From positions 806,001 to 870,000 of the forward strand of contig NZ_CP013386.1 of the NCBI RefSeq assembly GCF_001523745.2: a DNA stretch of 64,000 nucleotides, given 5' to 3'. Shown piece after piece: positions 55,014-64,000 of this stretch. The notes under the pieces are model-generated. The model searched no databases and had not been told where the DNA came from. It saw nothing but the letters and a program-made list of their open reading frames with translations. How positions within the stretch are numbered: position 1 is the first letter of the stretch; each line of letters opens with the position of its first letter. This DNA comes from Burkholderia mayonis. GTDB lineage: Bacteria > Pseudomonadota > Gammaproteobacteria > Burkholderiales > Burkholderiaceae. Both the position numbers and the translations under genes were made by a program.

Positions 55014-55895
55014 ATGTCGATTCTGATCAACAAAGACACGAAGGTCATCACGCAGGGCATCACCGGCAAGACCGGCCAGTTCCACACGCGCGCCTGCCGT
55101 GAATACGCAAACGGCCGCGAAGCGTTCGTCGCGGGCGTGAACCCGAAGCGCGCCGGCGAAGATTTCGAAGGCATTCCGATCTACGCGAGCGTCAAGGAAG
55201 CGAAGGCCGAAACCGGCGCGACCGTGTCGGTCATCTACGTGCCGCCCGCGGGCGCCGCTGCCGCGATCTGGGAAGCGGTCGAAGCCGATCTCGATCTCGC
55301 GATCTGCATCACGGAAGGCATCCCTGTCCGCGACATGATCGAAGTGAAGGACCGCATGCGCCGCGAAGGCCGCAAGACGCTGCTGCTCGGGCCGAACTGC
55401 CCGGGCACGATCACGCCGGACGAACTGAAGATCGGCATCATGCCGGGTCACATCCACCGCAAGGGCCGCATCGGCGTCGTGTCGCGCTCGGGCACGCTGA
55501 CGTACGAAGCGGTTGCGCAACTGACGGCGCTCGGCCTCGGCCAGTCGTCGGCAGTCGGCATCGGCGGCGATCCGATCAACGGTCTGAAGCACATCGACGT
55601 GATGAAGATGTTCAACGACGATCCGGATACGGACGCGGTCGTGATGATCGGTGAAATCGGCGGTCCGGACGAAGCCAACGCGGCTCAGTGGATCAAGGAC
55701 AACATGAAGAAGCCGGTCGTCGGCTTCATCGCGGGCGTCACGGCGCCTCCGGGCAAGCGCATGGGCCACGCCGGCGCGCTGATCTCGGGCGGTGCGGACA
55801 CGGCCGAAGCGAAGCTGGAAATCATGGAAGCGTGCGGCATCACGGTCACGCGCAATCCGTCGGAGATGGGCCGCCTGCTGAAGGCAGCACTGTAA
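55014..55895 (+). CDS. sucD: Succinyl-CoA synthetase alpha subunit
   Basis: 293 residues. CoA-binding domain ([20 protein letters not shown]) and ligase domain ([33 protein letters not shown]); the phospho-histidine loop is in [12 protein letters not shown] and [13 protein letters not shown] (His near residue 247). AGAGG precedes the ATG at 55014; the open frame back to 54945 covers the hairpin and is not expected to be translated. It forms the heterotetramer with SucC. Confidence 0.98.
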   Translation: MSILINKDTKVITQGITGKTGQFHTRACREYANGREAFVAGVNPKRAGEDFEGIPIYASVKEAKAETGATVSVIYVPPAGAAAAIWEAVEADLDLAICITEGIPVRDMIEVKDRMRREGRKTLLLGPNCPGTITPDELKIGIMPGHIHRKGRIGVVSRSGTLTYEAVAQLTALGLGQSSAVGIGGDPINGLKHIDVMKMFNDDPDTDAVVMIGEIGGPDEANAAQWIKDNMKKPVVGFIAGVTAPPGKRMGHAGALISGGADTAEAKLEIMEACGITVTRNPSEMGRLLKAAL

Positions 55896-55915
55896 GCATC
55901 GGTTTCATCGCCACG

Positions 55916-55943
55916 AAAAACGCCGGTTCTGCCGGCGTTTTTT
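55916..55943 (+). terminator. Intrinsic terminator after sucD
   Basis: AAAAACGCCGG - TTCTG - CCGGCGTTTTTT: stem of 11 bp (six G-C plus A-T pairs) with a short loop and T run. It is 20 bp past the sucD stop. The A-rich left arm makes it usable from the opposite strand as well. Confidence 0.9.
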
Positions 55944-56044
55944 GTTATGCTCGCGCAATCGTTTCGTAAGCCCCGCCCGGACGGCCGGGCGCGATTGGAA
56001 CGCACGCATTGGCCCGCCCGTCTTACTTCCTTTGCTTCGCTCTC

Positions 56045-56758
56045 ATGCTTGAATTCTTCGCCTCGCTCCATTGGGGCGCCGTCGTTCAGATCATCGTCAT
56101 CGATATCCTGCTCGGCGGCGACAACGCGGTCGTGATCGCGCTCGCTTGCCGCAACCTGCCCGTGCAGCAGCGCGTGCGCGGCGTGCTGTGGGGGACGGCC
56201 GGTGCGATCGTGCTGCGCGTCTTGCTGATTGCGTTCGCGGTGCTGCTGCTCGACGTGCCGCTGCTCAAGTTCGCGGGCGGCGTGCTGCTGCTGTGGATCG
56301 GCGTGCGGCTGATGACGCCCGCCGCCGACGCGCACGACAACATCAAGCCTGCCGACAGGCTGTGGGAGGCGGTGAAGACGATCGTGATCGCCGACGCGGT
56401 GATGAGCCTCGACAACGTGATCGCGATTGCGGGCGCGGCCGAGCAGGCGGATCCGGGGCACCGGATCGCGCTCGTGATCTTCGGCCTGATCGTCAGCATT
56501 CCGATCATCGTCTGGGGCAGCACGCTCGTCCTCAAGCTGCTCGACCGTTTCCCGATCTTCATCACGCTCGGCGCGGCGCTCCTCGGCTGGATCGCCGGCG
56601 GGCTGATGGTCAACGATCCGGCGGGCGATCGCTGGCCGCTTCTCGACACGCCTGCCGCGATCTACGGCGCGAGCGTGGCGGGCGCGCTCTTCGTCGTGAT
56701 CGCCGGGTATGCGCTGAAGAAGCGCCGAGCGATGTCCAGGGCGGCGAATTCGCATTGA
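56045..56758 (+). CDS. TerC-family integral membrane protein
   Basis: 237 residues, about seven TM helices. Signature acidic motifs in the membrane: LLGGDNAVVIALA (TM1) and VMSLDNVIAIAG (TM4), typical of TerC/YjbE/YkoY proteins, which are linked to metal export (Mn2+) and tellurite resistance. The ATG at 56045 (MLEFFASLHWGAVVQ) is used as family N-termini start there; an ATG at 56009 would add 12 residues. I see no yybP-ykoY riboswitch in front of it. The tail KKRRAM is cytoplasmic. Confidence 0.88.
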   Translation: MLEFFASLHWGAVVQIIVIDILLGGDNAVVIALACRNLPVQQRVRGVLWGTAGAIVLRVLLIAFAVLLLDVPLLKFAGGVLLLWIGVRLMTPAADAHDNIKPADRLWEAVKTIVIADAVMSLDNVIAIAGAAEQADPGHRIALVIFGLIVSIPIIVWGSTLVLKLLDRFPIFITLGAALLGWIAGGLMVNDPAGDRWPLLDTPAAIYGASVAGALFVVIAGYALKKRRAMSRAANSH

Positions 56759-56828
56759 CTGACACCGGCGCTTCGCGGCATCGGCCGTCCGGCCGACTGC
56801 CCGCGTTGCCGCCCGCTGGCTACGATCG

Positions 56829-56864
56829 ACACGCCTGCCGCTTTCGGCGGGCGTGTTTCGTTTT
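56829..56864 (+). terminator. Intrinsic terminator between the TerC and pilin genes
   Basis: ACACGCCTGCCG - CTTT - CGGCGGGCGTGT followed by TTCGTTTT. Twelve-bp stem (one G-T-type mismatch) and a tetraloop, 70 bp after the TerC stop and 12 bp before the pilin ATG. Confidence 0.85.
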
Positions 56865-56875
56865 CGGAGCCTGTC

Positions 56876-57499
56876 ATGAGCGAATTTCTTTCCGTTTTAT
56901 CGCCGTTTGCGTCGCTTTTGCTGCCGCGAGCGGGTGGCGCGCACGGCCTGCGCCGGGTGTGGCGCCCGTCGAAGCGTGCGGTGCGCGGCCGCGGTTTCAC
57001 GTTGATCGAATTAATGATCGTGCTCGCGATCGTCGGCGTCGTCGCTGCGTACGCGATTCCCGCGTATCAGGACTATCTCGCGCGCAGCCGGGTCGGCGAA
57101 GGTCTTGCGCTCGCCGCGTCCGCGCGGCTCGCGGTCGCGGAGAACGCGGCGAGCGGCAGCGGTTTTTCGGGCGGCTACGTGTCGCCGCCGGGCACGCGCA
57201 ACGTCGAGTCGATTCGCGTCGACGACGACACCGGGCAGATCGTCGTCGCGTTTACGTCGCGCGTCGCGGCGTCGGGCGCGAATACGCTCGTGCTCGTGCC
57301 GTCGGCGCCGGATCAGGCGGAGACGCCGACGGCGCGCGTTGCGCTGTCGAAGGGCGCTGTACAGACGGGGGCGATCACGTGGGAGTGCTTTGTCGGCGGC
57401 AAGACGTCGTCGTCGCTGCCCGCGCCGGGCGCCGGGCCGATGCCGAGCGATGCGCCGACGCTGGCCGGCAAGCTCGCGCCGCCGGAGTGCCGAGCGTGA
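56876..57499 (+). CDS. Type IV pilin-like protein with an unusually long leader
   Basis: 207 residues. Prepilin peptidase site [20 protein letters not shown] with Glu5 at residue 45 and a hydrophobic N-helix; a pilin-like C-terminal domain follows, with one Cys pair candidate (WECFVGG, PPECRA). The leader from ATG 56876 would be about 40 residues ([16 protein letters not shown]...), far longer than the usual 5-15. A GTG in the sequence [10 protein letters not shown] at residue 36 could be the real start with a normal short leader, but it has no good ribosome site. It is directly upstream of pglL, the O-oligosaccharyltransferase gene, so it is a candidate substrate. Confidence 0.85.
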   Translation: MSEFLSVLSPFASLLLPRAGGAHGLRRVWRPSKRAVRGRGFTLIELMIVLAIVGVVAAYAIPAYQDYLARSRVGEGLALAASARLAVAENAASGSGFSGGYVSPPGTRNVESIRVDDDTGQIVVAFTSRVAASGANTLVLVPSAPDQAETPTARVALSKGAVQTGAITWECFVGGKTSSSLPAPGAGPMPSDAPTLAGKLAPPECRA

Positions 57500-57643
57500 C
57501 GTTCGGCGGCCAATAGTGGCGAATAGCGGCGAAGTGGCGGGGCGGGCGCGGGACATGCTTGGAGCATGGCTGCCGGACGATGAACTGTCTGGCATTCGTG
57601 CACCGCGATGGTGCGTCGCATGACGGCCCTGCGCAACCGGCAC

Positions 57644-57673
57644 CCCGCGTCCGCACAGCGGGAGGTTTTTTTT
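57644..57673 (+). terminator. Possible terminator between the pilin gene and pglL
   Basis: CCCGC - 9-nt loop - GCGGG followed by AGG and eight T. The stem is short (5 bp), but the T tract is excellent. It lies about 140 bp after the pilin stop and 36 bp before the pglL ATG, overlapping the likely pglL promoter region (TATAGT at 57675). Confidence 0.5.
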
Positions 57674-57708
57674 GTATAGTGCGCCGGTTGCTGACATCCG
57701 GTTCGCTC

Positions 57709-59496
57709 ATGCCTCCCTCTTTTCTGCGTTCTTTGTCGCTGATCGCGCTTGCAGTCGCCCTGATCCTGCCGTATGCGGTCACGAACCACACGTATCCGAT
57801 TCCGACGTTCTATTCCGAATTCGCCGCGTTCGCGATGTATTGGGTGCTCGGCGCGACCGTCGTCCTGCTCGTGAAAGCCGAGCGGCCCGCGCAGCCGTTC
57901 GTGGTGCCGGCGGCGCTCGTCGCGCCGCTCGGCTTCGGTGCGGTGCTGCTCGCGCAGGTCGCGCTGCTGCCGTTGCGTCAGCCTTCGATGAACTGGCTCG
58001 CGACGGGCTACCTGCTCGGCGCGCTCGTCGCGATGCAGTCGGGCTATGCGCTCGCGCGCGCGAACATGGTCGACATGGTCGCGAGGATGATCGCGGGCGC
58101 GACGATCGTCGGCGGCGTCTTCGCCGTCGCCTGCCAGTTCGTGCAGCTGTTCCATCTGGAGACGACGTTCTCGCCGTTCGTCGTGTCGTACGGCGTGACC
58201 GTCGATCGCCGGCCGTACGGCAACATGGCGCAGGCGAACCACCTCGCGACCTACATCGCGTTCGCGCTCGCGGGTGCGCTGTATCTCGTGCAGACGCGCC
58301 GCATGCCGCTGCTCGCGTGGGCGGTGCTGTCGGCGTTCCTGTCCGTCGGGCTCGCGCTCACCGTGTCGCGCGGGCCGTGGCTGCAGGTCGCCGTGATGGT
58401 CGTCGCCGGCTTCTGGATGGCGTTCGCGCAGGCGCGGCGCGATCCGGCTGCGAGCCGCATGCGCGCATGGGCGATTCCGATCGTGCTCGGCGCGTTGTTC
58501 GTCGCGGTCAATGTCGCCGTGCGCTGGGTGAACGTGCACTACCACCTCGGCCTTGCCGAGTCGGCCGCCGACCGCATGCGCGACGCCGGCCAGATCGCGC
58601 CGCGCCTCGCGCTCTGGAAGTACGGCCTGACGATGTTCCGCGAGCATCCGCTGCTCGGCGTCGGCTGGGGCGAATTCCCGATCCATCAGTTCGAACTCGT
58701 GCGCAAGCTGGGCGGCGTCGAGATCGCGAACAACTCGCACGACATCTTCATCGATCTGCTCGCGAAGTCCGGCTTGCTCGGCCTCGGCGTGCTGGTCGTC
58801 GCGCTCGTCGCGTGGTTCGTGCGCGCGCTGCGCGTGCCGCATACCGAGAGCCGCGTGTTCGGCTTCGCGCTCATCGGCATTCTGCTGATGCACGCGCTCG
58901 TCGAGTACCCGCAGCAGTACACGTTCTTCCTGTTGCCCGTGATGTTCGTGATCGGTCTGCTCGAGACGAAGCCGCTGCGCGTGCTGCCGAGCCGTGCGGC
59001 GTTCGCGCTGTTCGCTGCGCTGTCGGTTGCGGGGCTCGCGTCGCTGTACCCGGTGCTGCGCGACTACCAGCGCGCGGAAGTGCTGTACTACGGCACGAAT
59101 CCGGCCGAGCAGTACCGCGAGGATCCGTCGTTCCTGTTCGGCGCGTGGGGCGACTATGGCGCGGCGACGCTGCTGACGATTTCGCGCGACAACCTGCAGG
59201 CGAAGCTCGCCGCGCACGAACGGGCGATCGCGCTCTTGCCGGGCGAAACCGTGCTGCGCCGCTACGCGGTGCTGCAGGCGCTCGACGGCCGCGAAGCCGA
59301 TGCGCTCGACACGGTCGAGCGGCTGCGCGTGTTCGCGCAAGAGCTGCGCGACTGGCCGGTGCAGCTCGCCGCGTTGTACAAGCTGCTTGACGACCAGCCG
59401 TCGCTGAAGTCTTTCAAGGCGTCGCTCGTGTCGAAGTACGGGACGCCGGCAGCCAACGTATCCGCCGACGACGAGGAAGACGACAGCGACGATTGA
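57709..59496 (+). CDS. pglL: Protein O-oligosaccharyltransferase (PglL/PilO type)
   Basis: 595 residues, about 13 TM helices with the Wzy_C domain in the middle (TVSRGPWLQVAVMVVAGFWM; LALWKYGLTMFREHPLLGVG, with the family WGEFP and NNSHDIFIDLLA motifs; His in NNSHD is the catalytic-region His). A soluble C-terminal periplasmic part follows (residues 470-595: YYGTNPAEQYREDPS...), ending in an acidic tail DDEEDDSDD. PglL transfers lipid-linked oligosaccharides to Ser/Thr of pilins and many envelope proteins, a general O-glycosylation system described in Burkholderia. ATG 57709 gives the normal start; the frame extends further upstream without membrane character. Confidence 0.9.
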   Translation: MPPSFLRSLSLIALAVALILPYAVTNHTYPIPTFYSEFAAFAMYWVLGATVVLLVKAERPAQPFVVPAALVAPLGFGAVLLAQVALLPLRQPSMNWLATGYLLGALVAMQSGYALARANMVDMVARMIAGATIVGGVFAVACQFVQLFHLETTFSPFVVSYGVTVDRRPYGNMAQANHLATYIAFALAGALYLVQTRRMPLLAWAVLSAFLSVGLALTVSRGPWLQVAVMVVAGFWMAFAQARRDPAASRMRAWAIPIVLGALFVAVNVAVRWVNVHYHLGLAESAADRMRDAGQIAPRLALWKYGLTMFREHPLLGVGWGEFPIHQFELVRKLGGVEIANNSHDIFIDLLAKSGLLGLGVLVVALVAWFVRALRVPHTESRVFGFALIGILLMHALVEYPQQYTFFLLPVMFVIGLLETKPLRVLPSRAAFALFAALSVAGLASLYPVLRDYQRAEVLYYGTNPAEQYREDPSFLFGAWGDYGAATLLTISRDNLQAKLAAHERAIALLPGETVLRRYAVLQALDGREADALDTVERLRVFAQELRDWPVQLAALYKLLDDQPSLKSFKASLVSKYGTPAANVSADDEEDDSDD

Positions 59497-59527
59497 TCAC
59501 GGGCGGGCTCGAAACGGAACGATCGAA

Positions 59528-59554
59528 GAAACCGCCGCTTTTTGCGGCGGTTTC
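59528..59554. terminator. Hairpin behind pglL
   Basis: GAAACCGCCGC - TTTTT - GCGGCGGTTTC, an 11-bp perfect stem starting 31 bp after the pglL stop. The A/T ends of the arms give short T runs in both directions. Confidence 0.75.
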
Positions 59555-59927
59555 TATTGGGAGGGTGCGGCGGCGTCGCGATCGAACGATGCGGCGGGCG
59601 TGGTGCGCGATGCGTGATGCGCGCCGGCATTTCGTCATGCGGGCGGCACGAGGCGCGTTGCGTCGCCTCGGCATCGCACCGTGTGCAAGGCAGGTGTCGA
59701 CGGCGCTTTGCCAATACATGCGCAGATGAAGCAAGCAGCCGCCGCAAGAAACCGCCGCAAGCAGCCGCTTTCCCCGCCCCGCCCTGGCAGGCGACGTTAA
59801 ACAGTGTCAAATCGCGCCGCATTCGCGCACGACGAGCCGGCACGAGCGGATGCGCGTCGCATCGTTCGGGTATGCTTGGGCGCGGTATTCATCGACTGGA
59901 ATGAATCCTTGCCCTGAGAGGAAGCCC
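59555..59927. other. Non-coding stretch before the DUF2501 gene
   Basis: 373 bp, no gene I can support. It holds purine-rich short repeats (GCAAGCAGCCGCCGCAAGAAACC, 59731-59770, two imperfect copies of CCGCCGCAAG) and the promoter region of the next gene. Confidence 0.4.
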
Positions 59928-60392
59928 ATGAAAACGCGTACCCATCATATTGCCGCGGCAGGCATCCTGATTGCCAGCATCGCGTCGTTCTCGACCGCGC
60001 ACGCGCAACTCGGCGACTTGCTGAAGCAAGGCACCGACAGCGGCGCGGGCGGCGTCGCGAGCGCGCTCGGCAATCTCGGTGGCGCGGGCGGCACCGCGTC
60101 GGCCGGCTCGCTGCTGTCACCCGGCAGCACCGGCAACGTCGCGGGCCTGCTGCAGTTCTGCATCAAGAACAACTATCTCGGCGGCGGCGGTGCGTCGTCG
60201 GTCAAGGACGCGCTGATGAGCAAGCTGGGCGGCGGCGTCACGTCGGATAGCAGCTACGCGAGCGGCGCGAACGGGGTTGTCGACGCCGGCAACGGCCGCA
60301 CGCTCGACTTGAGCGGCGGGCAGAGCTTCAAGCAGCAGTTGACGAAGCAGGTCTGCGACAAGGTGCTGTCGCAGGCGAAGTCGCTGCTGTAA
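59928..60392 (+). CDS. DUF2501 family exported protein (YjjA-like)
   Basis: 154 residues. Signal peptide MKTRTHHIAAAGILIASIAS with cleavage after AHA. The mature part is Gly/Ser-rich, followed by the family signature LLQFCIKNNYLGGGGASSVK, ALMSKLGGG and the C-terminal LTKQVCDKVLSQAKSLL. Two conserved Cys (FCIKNNY, QVCDKVL) could pair in the periplasm. The function is unknown; E. coli YjjA belongs to the same family. ATG 59928 has GAGAGGAAG 5-10 bp upstream. Confidence 0.85.
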   Translation: MKTRTHHIAAAGILIASIASFSTAHAQLGDLLKQGTDSGAGGVASALGNLGGAGGTASAGSLLSPGSTGNVAGLLQFCIKNNYLGGGGASSVKDALMSKLGGGVTSDSSYASGANGVVDAGNGRTLDLSGGQSFKQQLTKQVCDKVLSQAKSLL

Positions 60393-60620
60393 GCGGGACG
60401 CCGGCGCCGTGTCGCCGGAGCGGGTGGCCCGCGATCGAGGCGCGCTGCCGACGCGATGCGCGTCGGCGGACGCCCGGAATCGCGCGCGGCGCTCGGTATT
60501 GGGCGCTGGTGCGAATGAAGCATGGATAAGAAGCGGGGTGCGGAATCGCGCGGCGTGCGTAACGCGGGCGCTGACGAATGACGCAATCGACGGCGCGGAC
60601 TGACCAGAACCAGAACGAAC

Positions 60621-60986
60621 ATGAAGACTGATTCGACGTACCTGACGCTTCCTCTTGCCGCGTCGCTGCTCGCCGGCTGCGCGGCGTTCGCGCCGCGGGA
60701 CACGGCGAAGCTCGAATGCACGATGCCCGTCGCAGTGTATCCGGGCAGCGCGAAGCCGCTCGAGCGCCGGGCGACCGTGCTCGTGCGCGCGATGATCACG
60801 GCGTCTGGCAATGCGGAGAACGTCACGGTCACGACGAGCAGCCGGAATGCCGCCGCGGACCGTGCGGCCGTGGAAGCGATGTCGAAGGTCGCGTGCTCGC
60901 AGACGCCCGCGCGCGGCGGCGAGCCCTATCCGTTTACGCTGACGCGGCCGTTCGTATTCGAGCCGACGGCGAAGGCCGCGCGGTGA
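60621..60986 (+). CDS. TonB C-terminal-like lipoprotein
   Basis: 121 residues. Lipobox LLAGC near residue 20. The rest resembles a TonB C-terminal domain (beta-strand VAVYPGSAKPLERRATVLVR, then MITASGNAENVTVTTSSRNA and AAVEAMSKVACSQTPARGGE), as found in small 'TonB family' periplasmic proteins without the N-terminal TM anchor. Its role is not known; it could be a periplasmic scaffold rather than an energy transducer. It is 228 bp behind the DUF2501 gene and probably separately transcribed. Confidence 0.7.
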   Translation: MKTDSTYLTLPLAASLLAGCAAFAPRDTAKLECTMPVAVYPGSAKPLERRATVLVRAMITASGNAENVTVTTSSRNAAADRAAVEAMSKVACSQTPARGGEPYPFTLTRPFVFEPTAKAAR

Positions 60987-61146
60987 CGCGCATCGAGTGC
61001 GCCGGCACGGGCGGCAACGAGCGCGCCTCGATGTGCATCGTCGTTCCAACCCGAAGCACCTTGCCGAGTGAAGCTTCGATAGCCGCTTGACGCGTACCCA
61101 CCCGGATTCGGCGGTGCGCTGGCTGACGGTTTTCGGCAGGTCGGCG

Positions 61147-61635
61147 TTATGCGCCGGCCTCGCCGGTCTTCCAGTCCCCCGACTTCCCGCCGCGCTTTTC
61201 CCTGACGCTCACGTCGGTAATCGTCATCCCCCGGTCGACTGCCTTGCACATGTCGTAGACGGTCAGCAGCCCGACCTGCACCGCGGTCAGCGCCTCCATC
61301 TCGACGCCCGTGCGTCCGAACGTCTCGACCTGCGCACTGCAGCGCACGCCGGGCAGCGCGTCGTCGAACTCGAACTCGACCGCGACGCGCGTGAGCGCGA
61401 GCGGGTGGCAGAGCGGAATCAGATCGGCGGTGCGCTTCGCCCCCTGGATCGCCGCGATCCGCGCGACGCCGAGCACGTCGCCTTTCTTCGCGCGTCCTTC
61501 GCGAATCAGCGCGAGGGTGTCGGGCAGCATCCGGATCGCGCCGCGCGCCACCGCGATGCGCTTTGTTTCCTGCTTGTCGCCGACGTCGACCATGTGCGCG
61601 TGGCCGGCAGCGTCGAAGTGTGTGAATCCAGACAT
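61147..61635 (-). CDS. moaC: Cyclic pyranopterin monophosphate synthase
   Basis: 162 residues, starting [20 protein letters not shown] with ACGGAGC 5-9 bp upstream. Catalytic and substrate motifs: [20 protein letters not shown] (conserved His), [31 protein letters not shown] (catalytic Asp/Lys region) and a basic tail. It converts the cyclic GTP derivative made by MoaA into cPMP in molybdenum cofactor synthesis. It is divergent from the M48 protease gene (153-bp gap). Confidence 0.97.
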   Translation of the reverse strand: MSGFTHFDAAGHAHMVDVGDKQETKRIAVARGAIRMLPDTLALIREGRAKKGDVLGVARIAAIQGAKRTADLIPLCHPLALTRVAVEFEFDDALPGVRCSAQVETFGRTGVEMEALTAVQVGLLTVYDMCKAVDRGMTITDVSVREKRGGKSGDWKTGEAGA

Positions 61636-61788
61636 GTCGTGCTCCGTTAGAGGGCGCCTATCATAGCAGCGCGGTTCGTCGAGCGATTCGAGCGGCGTGC
61701 GTCGGCGTCGCGCGAACGGCGGCCGGCGCGCCGTTACAATGACGCAGCTCCATCGATCATTAAGCCACGGCCGCCCTGATCCTTGTCC

Positions 61789-63507
61789 ATGCGCGTCAAA
61801 CCGTTGCTCGTCATGTCGCTGTCCGCGGCGCTCGCCCTGCCGCCCGGCGGCTACGCTCAGCCGCGCGCCGATGCTCCGCCGCTCGAATCCGCTCCCGCCA
61901 CCGGCGCCGCCGCGGCCGCGCCGCTCGCGCCCGGCGCGATCTCGACCGTGCCGTCCGGCATCGCGGCCGGCGTGTTCGGCACGTACGGCGGCGCGGAGAG
62001 CCGGCTGTCCGATCCGGCGTCCGGCACGCCCAGTTTGCGCGCGCCGCTTCGATCGCTGCAACTGCCGGATCTCGGCGACGGCTCGGGCGGATCGCTGACG
62101 CCGCAGGCGGAGCGCCGTCTCGGCGAGCGCGTGATGCGCGAGGTGCGGCGCGATCCCGACTATCTCGACGACTGGCTCGCGCGCGACTACCTGAATTCGG
62201 TCGCGGCGAAGCTGTCGGCGGCGGCCGCCGCGCAGTTCATCGGCGGCTACATGCCCGACTTCGATCTGTTCGCGATGCGCGACCCGCAGATCAACGCGCT
62301 CTCGCTGCCGGGCGGCTTCATCGGCGTCAACAGCGGGCTCGTCGCGACGACGCAGACGGAATCCGAACTCGCGTCGGTGATCGGCCACGAGATGGGGCAC
62401 GTGCTGCAGCGGCATATCGCGCGGATGATCATCGCGAGCGAGAAGAGCGGCTATGCGGCGCTCGCGACGATGCTGTTCGGCGTGCTCGCGGGCATCCTCG
62501 CGCGCAGCGGCGATCTCGGCGGCGCGATCGCGATGGGCGGCCAGGCGTTCGCGGTCGATAGCCAGTTGCGGTTCTCGCGCACGGCCGAGCGCGAAGCGGA
62601 CCGCGTCGGCTTTCAACTGCTCGCGGGCGCGGGCTACGATCCGTACGGGATGCCGGGCTTCTTCGAGCGGCTCGAACGCGCGTCGATGAGCGACGCGGGC
62701 GTGCCCGCGTACGCGCGCACGCATCCGCTGACGGGCGAGCGGATCGCCGACATGGACGATCGCGCGCGCCGCGCGCCGTACAAGCAGCCGCGGCAGTCGC
62801 CGGAGTACGGCTTCGTGCGCGCGCGCCTGCGGATGCTGCAGAACCGCTCGCCGACCGATTACGCGAACGAGGTGCGGCGGATGCGCGCCGAGCTCGACGA
62901 CAGAATCGCGCCGAACGTCGCGGCGAATTGGTACGGGATCGCGCTGGGCGAGATGCTGGGCGGCCGCTACGACGACGCGGACCGCGCGCTCGCGGCGGCG
63001 CGCGACGCGTTCACGCGCGTGGCCGCGAGCGAGGGCGACTCGGCGCGCAGCTCGCCGAGCCTCGACGTGCTCGCGGCGGAGATCGCGCGCCGCGCGGGCC
63101 GCACCGACGACGCGGTGCAGCTCGCCGCTACCGCGCAGCGGCGCTGGCCGGGCTCGCACGCGGCGATCGCCGCGCATCTGCAGGCGCTCCTTGCCGCGCG
63201 TCGCTACGCGCAGGCGCAGGCGCTCGCGCAGTCCGAAGCGAGCGCCGATTCCGGCCAGCCGGATTGGTGGAATTATCTCGCGCAGGCTAGCCTCGGCAAC
63301 GGCGATGCGGTGACGCAGCGCCGCGCGCTCGCGGAGAAATTCGCGCTCGAAGGCGCGTGGCCGTCGGCGATCCGGCAACTGCGCGAGGCGCGCGACATCA
63401 AGTCGGTCAGTTTCTACGAGCAGTCGATCATCAGCGCGCGGCTGCACGAGTTCGAGGCGCGCTACAAGGAAGAGCGGAAAGAGGACAAGGACGACAAGCG
63501 CAGCTGA
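61789..63507 (+). CDS. M48-family periplasmic metalloprotease (BepA-like) with TPR region
   Basis: 572 residues with a signal peptide ([20 protein letters not shown]). Zinc motif [13 protein letters not shown] (HExxH) at about residue 205 and the third ligand Glu in [13 protein letters not shown]-terminal half of TPR-like helices (for example [40 protein letters not shown]) ends in a Lys/Glu/Asp-rich tail. BepA proteases help assemble or degrade misassembled LptD and other outer-membrane proteins. ATG 61789 is chosen over a TTG two codons earlier. A terminator follows. Confidence 0.9.
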   Translation: MRVKPLLVMSLSAALALPPGGYAQPRADAPPLESAPATGAAAAAPLAPGAISTVPSGIAAGVFGTYGGAESRLSDPASGTPSLRAPLRSLQLPDLGDGSGGSLTPQAERRLGERVMREVRRDPDYLDDWLARDYLNSVAAKLSAAAAAQFIGGYMPDFDLFAMRDPQINALSLPGGFIGVNSGLVATTQTESELASVIGHEMGHVLQRHIARMIIASEKSGYAALATMLFGVLAGILARSGDLGGAIAMGGQAFAVDSQLRFSRTAEREADRVGFQLLAGAGYDPYGMPGFFERLERASMSDAGVPAYARTHPLTGERIADMDDRARRAPYKQPRQSPEYGFVRARLRMLQNRSPTDYANEVRRMRAELDDRIAPNVAANWYGIALGEMLGGRYDDADRALAAARDAFTRVAASEGDSARSSPSLDVLAAEIARRAGRTDDAVQLAATAQRRWPGSHAAIAAHLQALLAARRYAQAQALAQSEASADSGQPDWWNYLAQASLGNGDAVTQRRALAEKFALEGAWPSAIRQLREARDIKSVSFYEQSIISARLHEFEARYKEERKEDKDDKRS

Positions 63508-63520
63508 CGCGCGGCGCCGC

Positions 63521-63562
63521 GGCCGGCCCGCCCGGCGTTCGCTCCCGCAGCCGGCCCTTTTT
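63521..63562 (+). terminator. Terminator after the M48 protease gene
   Basis: GGCCGGC - about 22-nt GC-rich loop - GCCGGCC followed by CTTTTT, 14 bp past the stop. The stem is 7 bp. It lies in the gap between convergent genes. Confidence 0.6.
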
Positions 63563-63613
63563 CCCGACGACGTCGAACGACGCGCCGCGCGCGGACGCGA
63601 ACCTTCCCGCGCG

Positions 63614-64000
63614 TCAGTCCGCCGCCTGACCGCCCACGCGCGCGGCCGGGCTCGCGACGAACCGGAACCGCCGCGCGACGTCGTCGCGCCGGATCGGCGC
63701 GAGCGGCAGGTCGACGCCGCCGCCGAGGTGCAGCACGCCGTGCGCGCCGTCGTCGTCGAGGTCCGCATGATCGGCGAAGAGCCCGAGATCGTGATCGTGC
63801 AGCGCGGCGACGCGCGGCGGCGTCGACGCGTCGGCGAACAGCACGCCGCCCGCATCGTCGAGCCACGCGCGCGCCGGCTCGAATGTGCGGCCCGTATGGT
63901 CGGTGAGCGCGACGCGCGCCGGATCGTCGCGATCGGCCGCGAGCCGGACGATCCACGGCGTGTACGCGAGCTCGACGTACACGCGCTGCGGCCCGTTCTG
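63614..64000 (-). CDS. 3' end of an unidentified CDS (5' part beyond the window)
   Basis: The open minus-strand frame runs from the window edge to a stop at 63614, about 128 residues: [60 protein letters not shown] and [14 protein letters not shown] at the end. It has a beta-rich look with many Asp and His and I cannot assign a family. GTG at 63982 would be an internal start only if the gene is short; reading continues upstream without a stop, so I take it as the tail of a longer protein. It converges on the M48 protease gene. Confidence 0.65.
   Translation of the reverse strand, partial: QNGPQRVYVELAYTPWIVRLAADRDDPARVALTDHTGRTFEPARAWLDDAGGVLFADASTPPRVAALHDHDLGLFADHADLDDDGAHGVLHLGGGVDLPLAPIRRDDVARRFRFVASPAARVGGQAAD

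Noticed and set aside
55944..56044. A yybP-ykoY (manganese) riboswitch in front of the TerC gene
   Set aside because: The gap is only about 100 bp and shows none of the conserved paired elements; only a small GC-rich hairpin is present.
57313..59340. A 675-codon minus-strand frame opposite pglL
   Set aside because: pglL on the plus strand has TM helices and Wzy_C motifs; the antisense frame is Arg/Glu/His-rich.

Overview
This window looks like chromosome 1 of a member of the Burkholderia pseudomallei complex (B. pseudomallei, B. thailandensis, B. oklahomensis and close relatives). The basis is the high-GC codon pattern, a recognisable wcbO-wcbP-wcbQ-wcbR-wcbS-wcbT capsule block with its type I polyketide synthase, a neighbouring Kdo-exopolysaccharide cluster, and the housekeeping run recA-recX, sucC-sucD, pilin-pglL, moaC. 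I cannot fix the species. The non-wcbO-T half of the capsule locus does not match the mannoheptose-type gene set I know from B. pseudomallei capsule I, so a capsule variant or a non-pseudomallei relative is likely.

Layout. (1) 1-8687, minus strand: an ABC-transporter capsule operon (kpsE-like, wzm, wzt, a TPR-GT9 glycosyltransferase, methyltransferase, Wza/KpsD-like outer-membrane lipoprotein, GT4 transferase, and a heptose-7-phosphate kinase cut by the window edge). Its middle is visibly poorer in GC than the rest. (2) 8688-9456: a divergent control region with a G10 tract, an ops-like octamer and possible mobile-element debris. (3) 9457-23756, plus strand: wcbO-T plus a GNAT acyltransferase, read here as a capsule lipid-anchor module. 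(4) 23757-24748: two converging gene tails left from a deletion. (5) 24749-42929: an exopolysaccharide cluster of Wzx/Wzy type with a Wzy-like polymerase, a secreted sialidase-fold enzyme, a PAP2 phosphatase, an AraC/GlxA-type regulator, an initiating sugar-phosphate transferase, wza-wzb-wzc, wzx, a KpsS-like (beta-Kdo) transferase, an O-acetyltransferase, two GT4 enzymes and kdsA-kdsC-kdsD. It corresponds to the Kdo-containing acidic exopolysaccharide (biofilm) cluster of this species group. (6) 42930-46134: a 9-bp VNTR, galU, a minus-strand terminator with no visible gene in front of it, a short FlhD-like orphan, an unusual small ORF and tRNA-Met(CAT). (7) 46330-64000: MHS-family transporter, TctD/TctE-like two-component system, recA (LexA box) and recX, DUF2889, sucCD, TerC, type IV pilin-like protein and PglL O-oligosaccharyltransferase, DUF2501 protein, TonB-C-like lipoprotein, moaC, M48 protease, and the end of an unidentified gene.

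How the genes fit together. The two polysaccharide systems use different export logic. The first is ABC-dependent with a lipid-linked chain. The second is Wzx/Wzy/Wzc-dependent and carries its own Kdo supply. The most interesting reading is that WcbR (highly reducing PKS with no thioesterase), WcbT (alpha-oxoamine synthase fold), WcbP (short-chain reductase), the GNAT protein and WcbS (LpxC fold) could build a polyketide-derived sphingoid/ceramide-like lipid for the capsule. That is an inference from enzyme families, not something the sequence proves.
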